The translations under genes were made by a program, and so were the position numbers. This document shows, in pieces, positions 6,382 to 10,887 of a DNA stretch of 10,887 nucleotides; position 1 is the first letter of the stretch; every line of letters begins with the position of its first letter. A model generated the notes under the pieces. The model saw only the letters and a program-made list of their open reading frames with translations, searched no databases and was not told where the DNA came from. Source of the stretch: CAYMTN01 sp964393335 (lineage in GTDB: Bacteria > Chloroflexota > Anaerolineae > Aggregatilineales > Aggregatilineaceae); the NCBI GenBank assembly GCA_964393335.1, contig CAYMTN010000187.1:1-10887 (forward strand), written 5' to 3'.

Positions 6382-7782
6382 ATGACCGCCATTTCGTGGG
6401 ACGCGCCTGAATGGGCACGTCAAGCAATCTTTTATCAGATCTTCCCAGAGCGCTTCTGCAATAGCGATCCCACCAATGATCCTCCGGGTACGGTGGCGTG
6501 GGACAGCGAACCCACGCGCGAGAATTTCTTCGGCGGCGATCTGATTGGCATCCAGCAGCATCTCGACTACCTGGAAAACCTGGGCATAACCGCCCTGTAC
6601 CTGACGCCCATTTTCGAGGCAAAGACCAATCACCGTTACGATGCATCGGATTACCTCAGAATCGATCCAGCACTGGGCACACTCGAGGATTTTACGGCAC
6701 TGGTGAAGGCGCTCAAACAGCGGCATATGCGCCTGATTCTCGACGCAGTCTTCAACCACTGTGGTGATGGTTTTGCACCATTCCGAGATGTTCAGGAACA
6801 TGGTCGCCAATCACGCTACTGGGACTGGTTTTTCGTCAACGACTTCCCGCTGGAAACAACTCCACTCAATTACGAAACCTGTGGAGGAGCTATGTACCTG
6901 CCAAAGCTGAATACCAAAAACCCCGAAGTGCGCGATTATCTGCTCAAAGTGACGCGGTATTGGCTCGAACAAGGTACTGACGGTTGGCGGATCGATGTGC
7001 CCTGGAAAATCCCCCAGGATTTCTGGCGCACTTTCCGAAAGCTGGCAACCGATATCAACCCGGATTCCTATCTGGTGGCCGAAGAGTGGCGCAGCGCCAG
7101 AACTTGGCAGACGGGCGATACAGTTCATGGCATCATGAATTACCCGCTAAGAAATATCATTCTGGATTTCTGTGTCTGGGATCGCATCGATGCCGAAGAT
7201 TTTGATTTCGAATTGGCCCGCCTGCGCGAAGAACAAAGCCCAGCAGCCCCCTATCACCTGACGCTGTTGAGCAGTCACGACATTCCGCGCATCCTGACCC
7301 TGTGCCACAACGATGTGGGGCGAATGCTCACCGCCGTAGTCTTTCAGATGACATATATTGGAATCCCGATGATCTATTACGGCGACGAGATCGGCATGGT
7401 AGGGGACACCGATCCGATGTGCCGGGCAGGCATGATTTGGGACGCCTCCCGTCAGAACCAGCAGATTCTGGATGCTTACCGCACGCTGGTTCACTTACGG
7501 CGCTCGCATCCTGCGCTCGTCGATGGTGCGGTCGAGCCTCTGCATATCTTCGGCAATATCTATGCCTATCAGCGGACCCTGAGTACCGACTCCGTGATCG
7601 TCGTACTTAATCCGCGTGAAGCACGCTCAGGCTATCGCATTCCTCTAGGCAAGTGGCAGGAAAATCAACCGAACCAGTGGTACGAACACCTGACCAAGCG
7701 AATTTTCTCCATTCAGGACGGTGCTCTAACCTTTGATGTGTTACCAGCTCACTCGGCTTTTGTCTTTACGCCTGTCCAATGA
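6382..7782 (+). CDS. GH13 neopullulanase/cyclomaltodextrinase-like alpha-glucosidase
   Basis: A 466-residue alpha-amylase-superfamily enzyme, most like the GH13_20 group (cyclomaltodextrinase, neopullulanase, maltogenic amylase), which opens cyclic and linear alpha-1,4 oligosaccharides in the cytoplasm. The start (WARQAIFYQIFPERFCNSDP) and NFFGGDLIGIQQHLDYLENLG are hallmarks. Conserved regions seen are I DAVFNH (121-126), V MYLPKLN (171-177, the MPKLN signature), II GWRIDVPWK with nucleophile D205, III VAEEW with acid/base E234, and IV SSHD with D300. All three catalytic acids are intact. It lacks the N-terminal CBM34 domain of about 120 residues that normally precedes the barrel in this group, and region II has PWK where relatives have ANE. 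No signal peptide. It lies 189 bases after GH15 on the same strand and probably belongs to the same operon, though a separate promoter cannot be excluded. Substrate (alpha-1,4, alpha-1,6 or cyclic) is not determined. Confidence 0.9.
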   Translation: MTAISWDAPEWARQAIFYQIFPERFCNSDPTNDPPGTVAWDSEPTRENFFGGDLIGIQQHLDYLENLGITALYLTPIFEAKTNHRYDASDYLRIDPALGTLEDFTALVKALKQRHMRLILDAVFNHCGDGFAPFRDVQEHGRQSRYWDWFFVNDFPLETTPLNYETCGGAMYLPKLNTKNPEVRDYLLKVTRYWLEQGTDGWRIDVPWKIPQDFWRTFRKLATDINPDSYLVAEEWRSARTWQTGDTVHGIMNYPLRNIILDFCVWDRIDAEDFDFELARLREEQSPAAPYHLTLLSSHDIPRILTLCHNDVGRMLTAVVFQMTYIGIPMIYYGDEIGMVGDTDPMCRAGMIWDASRQNQQILDAYRTLVHLRRSHPALVDGAVEPLHIFGNIYAYQRTLSTDSVIVVLNPREARSGYRIPLGKWQENQPNQWYEHLTKRIFSIQDGALTFDVLPAHSAFVFTPVQ

Positions 7783-7874
7783 ATTGAGAGCTGCTCGTGA
7801 GAATGGTGGACAAAATGCTGATCTGACAGCGTTCGCCGTGGTACACAACGACGTCATGTCCTTAAACTCGTGCC
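7783..7874. other. Junction between GH13 stop and transposase remnant
   Basis: No gene or clear terminator was seen here. The GH13 product has a natural-looking C-terminus (LPAHSAFVFTPVQ), so the inserted element seems to have landed just behind it rather than cutting it. No convincing terminal inverted repeat was found. Confidence 0.4.
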
Positions 7875-8585
7875 TTAAAAAGAACGGTGCGACGCCAAAG
7901 TGGACCACCCGCCGCGATTCCAACTCAATGATGAAGAAGACAAAGATCGGCGGAAGAAGACATCATAGGTCTGCACAAAATCGCACGCCCAGACCTCGCT
8001 GGCATGGTTCTTCAAGAATGTCGCCCAGGTTTGCCCAGACTGACGGGGTGGCCAATCATGACGGGCTTGTTGTATGTATTTGCGGACCGTGCGCTTGCTC
8101 ACACGGTGACCCAGTTTGCGCAGTTCACCGCGGATGCGCTTGGCACCCCACAGTCGATTCTCGATGGCCATTTTCTGGATCAAAGCGATGGCTTCGGGCA
8201 AAATACGTGGTTTACGGGGTTTGCCCTTCGACTTGCGCCGCCAGTACAACCGGAATCCCTCCCGATGCCATTTCTTCAGTGTGACCGGTTTCACCACAAA
8301 CAACGCATTTTTCCACCCGCGCACCCAACTGGCCATCAGCACTAACAATCCGCGATCCGTCGGTGTTAACGGCGGACGGGGCGTTTGACGCTTAAGTACA
8401 ATCAGTTGCTGACGCAAGAAAGCATTCTCGGCGACCAAGTCGCGTTTGCTGCGGGTCACATCGATCAATGTGCCAGTCACGAGCGACTCGGTGTCAGGTT
8501 TGGTCCCTTGCTTGCAGCGCTCGTTCATATACTGGACAATAGGATGCATACAATGTATCCGGGGTTCCACGAATCGACGGAGCAT
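7875..8585 (-). pseudogene. Broken integrase-core (rve) transposase of an IS element
   Basis: The reading frame gives 236 residues, starting with ATG at 8585 and preceded by a purine-rich AAAGGAAA. LVAENAFLRQQLIVLKRQ and WHREGFRLYWRRKSKGKPRKPR, then LIQKMAIENRLWGAKRIRGEL and VSKRTVRKYI, are the N-terminal helix-turn-helix portion of a common DDE transposase family. WACDFVQTYDVFFRR carries the first catalytic Asp (D202). At about 7949-7952 one base is missing: after FFRR this frame goes to nonsense, while the shifted - frame continues with IFVFFIIELESRRVVHFGV to about 7890. The rest, including the second Asp and the Glu of DDE, is absent. The gene is therefore frameshifted and 3'-truncated and cannot be active. 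It points against the operon direction, between GH13 and the phosphorylase. Confidence 0.85.
7949..7952 (-). other. Frameshift site in transposase remnant
   Basis: Read on the - strand, TTC TTC CGC CGA TCT loses the family frame. Adding one C (CGC CCG ATC) restores FFRPIFVFFIIELESRRVV. A single-base loss in a short C run is the simplest explanation; a sequencing error is the alternative. Confidence 0.7.
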
Positions 8586-8702
8586 GGTTTGTTTTCCTTT
8601 TTGGGGGGTGAGCCTTGCGGCTCTTTCGGCAGCATAGGTACTTGGACCGGGTCTATTGTACTCGACAATTCAGGGGAAAATCAGGTCGGATACATTAAGT
8701 AT

Positions 8703-8720
8703 CCCCCACACGGGGGTTTT
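8703..8720 (+). terminator. Short GC hairpin with T4 tail in phosphorylase leader
   Basis: CCCCC (8703-8707), loop ACAC, GGGGG (8712-8716), then TTTT. It resembles a minimal intrinsic terminator or attenuator, placed 28 bases before the phosphorylase ATG. It could end readthrough from the left, or regulate the leader. A stem of five pairs and only four T make it weak. Confidence 0.4.
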
Positions 8721-8736
8721 GTCCGAGACAGAATCG

Positions 8737-8743
8737 AAGGAGA
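8737..8743 (+). promoter_or_regulatory. Ribosome binding site of the phosphorylase gene
   Basis: AAGGAGA lies 4 bases before the ATG at 8748, a strong match with tight spacing. It fixes the start. Confidence 0.8.
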
Positions 8744-8747
8744 TTGT

Positions 8748-10887
8748 ATGAGCAAACAAACCCGTGCCAGTCACCCTATCTACAACCTTTTACCTATGGA
8801 AGTCGAGGGATTCGATTCCCTAGCCGAACTGGCTCTGGATATGCGGTGGTCGTGGGATCATGCCGCCGACGACGTGTGGCGGCAGCTTGATCCCGCACTG
8901 TGGGACCTCACGCATAACCCATGGGGCGTCCTGCAGACGGTTTCTCGGGATCAGATCGAGCGCTTGTCTGCCGATCCCAGTTTCCGCAAGCGCGTCGATG
9001 ACCTGGTACAAGCCAGGCGGCAAACGGCAGAGGCGTCCGCGTGGTTCCAGCACAATCATGCGCAGGCTCCCCTGACCGGTGTCGCTTATTTCAGCATGGA
9101 ATTCATGCTGAGCGAAGCTCTCCCCATTTATTCGGGCGGGCTTGGTAATGTAGCTGGCGATCAGCTCAAATCCGCCAGCGATCTGGGCGTGCCGGTGATC
9201 GGCGTAGGACTGCTCTACCAGCAAGGCTATTTTCGGCAGGTGATCGACCAGGACGGCGCGCAACAAGCCCTCTTTCCGTATAACGATCCTGGACAACTGC
9301 CGATCATGCCGCTGCGCCACGCGAACGGGGAGTGGCTGCGGCTACAGCTCGACCTACCGGGTTACCCGATCTGGCTGCGCGCCTGGCAGGTCCAGGTCGG
9401 CAGAGTAAAACTCTACCTGCTGGACAGCAATGATGCCGCAAACTTCCCGGCGTATCGGGGAATTACCAGCGAACTTTACGGGGGCGGGCCGGACCTGCGT
9501 CTGATGCAAGAGCTGGTACTTGGGATCGGCGGATGGCGGTTGCTCGCCGCGCTCGGCATCCAGCCGGAAGTCTGCCACCTGAATGAAGGTCATGCGGCCT
9601 TCGCCGTGCTGGAACGCGCGCGGAGTTTCATGCAAGCGACCGGGCAGTCCTTCGAAGTCGCACTGGCCGTTACGCGAGCGGGAAACCTCTTCACGACCCA
9701 CACGGCAGTAGCCGCCGGTTTTGACCGCTTCGATCCTGCCCTTATCAAACAATACCTCGGTGGTTACGCCGAGCAGAAACTCGGCATCACACTCCACGAC
9801 TTGCTGGCCCTGGGCCGGCAGAACCCGGACGACTCGTCGGAAAGTTTCAACATGGCCTATCTGGCGATCCGTGGGAGCGGGGCGGTCAATGGCGTGAGTC
9901 GTCTGCATGGGAAGGTGAGCCGGCGCCTCTTTGAACCGCTCTTTCCGCACTGGCCGCAAGACCAGGTGCCGGTCGGACACGTGACCAACGGCGTCCATAT
10001 GCCAACTTGGGACTCGGCAGCAGCCGACGATCTGTGGACAGAGGCTTGTGGAAAAGACCGCTGGCTGGGGACCACGGAAACCCTGGATCAGGACATTTAC
10101 CGCGTGTCCGACGCCAGGCTCTGGCAATTTCGCACTGCCGCCAGCACGGCGCTCGTTGAATACGCTCGCGCACGATTGTCCCAGCAACTGACGACCTCAG
10201 GCGCGTCGCCCGATGCCGTGGAAGAGGCAAAGCATCTGTTTGATCCACACGCACTGACGGTGGGCTTCGCGCGCCGCTTTGCCCCTTACAAGAGACCGAA
10301 CCTGCTGCTGCACAACCCAGAGCGTTTGCTGCGCCTGCTGGCCAATCCTCAGCGGCCCGTGCAGCTCATCCTTGCCGGTAAGGCCCATCCGGCGGACCAG
10401 GCGGGGCAGGCTTTGATTCGGGAATGGATCCATTTTATTCGACGCCCCGAAGTGCGCCCCCATGTGATCTTCCTCAGTGACTACGACATGCTTTTGACCG
10501 AGCACCTGGTGCAGGGGGTAGATGTCTGGATCAACACGCCACGACGACCCTGGGAGGCTTCTGGAACGAGCGGCATGAAAGTGCTGGTCAATGGCGGTAT
10601 CAATCTGTCGGAGTTGGATGGCTGGTGGGCGGAAGCCTACACACCTGCAGTCGGGTGGGCGCTGGGGGACGGTCAGGAACATAGCGACGATCCGTCCTGG
10701 GATGCTGCCGAAGCCGAAGCGCTCTACGATCTGCTCGAACGCGAGGTGATCCCCGAGTTTTATACCCGCAGCAAGCAGGGCATCCCCACGGCCTGGGTGG
10801 CGCGGATGCGTGAAAGCATGGCGCGGTTAACACCGCAGTTTTCTGCCAACCGCGCCGTACGCGAGTACACCGAACAACATTACATCC
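8748..10887 (+). CDS. glgP: Alpha-glucan phosphorylase (GT35, DUF3417 type), 3' end cut by window
   Basis: 713 codons are present without a stop; relatives have roughly 850 residues, so the C-terminal part is outside the window. It releases glucose 1-phosphate from alpha-1,4-glucan or maltodextrin using pyridoxal phosphate, in the cytoplasm. The N-terminal DUF3417 region (about 15-110) begins NLLPMEVEGFDSLAELALDM with MRWSWDHAADDVW. The catalytic part shows AYFSMEFMLSEALPIYSGGLG (from 113), HLNEGHAAFAVLE (from 277), HVTNGVH (411-417), FARRFAPYKR (507-516) and EASGTSGMK, where K611 is the expected pyridoxal phosphate lysine. The frame is clean over the whole stretch. It starts after the insertion remnant, so it may have been separated from the upstream operon by that insertion. 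It does not cleave alpha-1,6 bonds, so it would complement rather than repeat the GH66/GH15 route. Confidence 0.93.
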   Translation, partial: MSKQTRASHPIYNLLPMEVEGFDSLAELALDMRWSWDHAADDVWRQLDPALWDLTHNPWGVLQTVSRDQIERLSADPSFRKRVDDLVQARRQTAEASAWFQHNHAQAPLTGVAYFSMEFMLSEALPIYSGGLGNVAGDQLKSASDLGVPVIGVGLLYQQGYFRQVIDQDGAQQALFPYNDPGQLPIMPLRHANGEWLRLQLDLPGYPIWLRAWQVQVGRVKLYLLDSNDAANFPAYRGITSELYGGGPDLRLMQELVLGIGGWRLLAALGIQPEVCHLNEGHAAFAVLERARSFMQATGQSFEVALAVTRAGNLFTTHTAVAAGFDRFDPALIKQYLGGYAEQKLGITLHDLLALGRQNPDDSSESFNMAYLAIRGSGAVNGVSRLHGKVSRRLFEPLFPHWPQDQVPVGHVTNGVHMPTWDSAAADDLWTEACGKDRWLGTTETLDQDIYRVSDARLWQFRTAASTALVEYARARLSQQLTTSGASPDAVEEAKHLFDPHALTVGFARRFAPYKRPNLLLHNPERLLRLLANPQRPVQLILAGKAHPADQAGQALIREWIHFIRRPEVRPHVIFLSDYDMLLTEHLVQGVDVWINTPRRPWEASGTSGMKVLVNGGINLSELDGWWAEAYTPAVGWALGDGQEHSDDPSWDAAEAEALYDLLEREVIPEFYTRSKQGIPTAWVARMRESMARLTPQFSANRAVREYTEQHYI

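Larger units (their letters stand above)
8586..8747. other. Divergent intergenic region between transposase remnant and phosphorylase
   Basis: This 162-base stretch holds the transposase leader on one side and the phosphorylase leader on the other. A weak pair TTCAGG (8669-8674) and TACATT (8691-8696) with 16 bases between is the only promoter-like candidate found for the phosphorylase. The short GC hairpin at 8703-8720 is listed separately. No inverted-repeat end of the element could be identified. Confidence 0.35.

Noticed and set aside
7733..8284. A 183-codon + strand open frame across the GH13 end and the transposase remnant.
   Set aside because: It is antisense to the recognisable transposase frame and shares no motif with any family I know.
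7780..8672. TGAATTG (7780-7786) and CAATTCA (8666-8672) as possible inverted-repeat ends of the insertion remnant.
   Set aside because: Seven matching bases between two flanks of about 100 bases is expected by chance, and there is no target duplication beside them.
9354..10187. A 277-codon open frame on the - strand inside the phosphorylase gene.
   Set aside because: The + strand frame carries the complete set of phosphorylase motifs through the same bases; the - frame resembles nothing known to me.

Overview
This window carries one end of an alpha-glucan utilisation locus on the + strand. In order it encodes a sugar-binding protein, two ABC sugar permeases, a secreted GH66 dextranase-type enzyme, a GH15 glucoamylase/glucodextranase-type enzyme, a GH13 neopullulanase/cyclomaltodextrinase-type enzyme and, after a broken transposase on the - strand, an alpha-glucan phosphorylase that runs off the right edge. 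Moderately high GC, the DUF3417-type phosphorylase, a sugar ABC cassette with no ATPase gene and the style of the integrase-like transposase are compatible with a free-living, polysaccharide-scavenging bacterium. Chloroflexota is my best guess, but there is no rRNA or marker gene here, so this is inference only.

Layout. Bases 1-127 are a leader with a clear ribosome binding site before the binding-protein gene (128-1369). The gap 1370-1591 holds two strong hairpins and then a sigma70-like promoter that can drive the next genes. The first permease (1592-2485), second permease (2502-3368), GH66 (3365-5065) and GH15 (5062-6192) genes are packed with a 16-base gap followed by two 4-base overlaps (ATGA and GTGA), which is strong evidence for one co-translated unit. 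GH13 follows after 189 bases (6382-7782). Bases 7783-8747 separate it from the phosphorylase and hold an insertion-sequence remnant: a transposase gene with one frameshift and no 3' third. The phosphorylase gene (from 8748) is cut by the window end.

How the genes could work together (inference). The GH66 enzyme has a signal peptide and would cut alpha-1,6-glucan (dextran) outside the membrane into isomalto-oligosaccharides, or possibly cyclic forms. The binding protein and two permeases would import these using an ATPase encoded elsewhere. GH15 and GH13, which have no signal peptides, would finish breakdown to glucose in the cytoplasm. The phosphorylase would handle alpha-1,4-glucan or maltodextrin. 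The layout matches the known cyclodextrin route (secreted transglycosylase, CymEFG-type importer, cytoplasmic GH13 cyclomaltodextrinase), with GH66 in the place of the secreted enzyme. That parallel is the most interesting idea in the window. No CRISPR array, tRNA, rRNA or phage module was seen.
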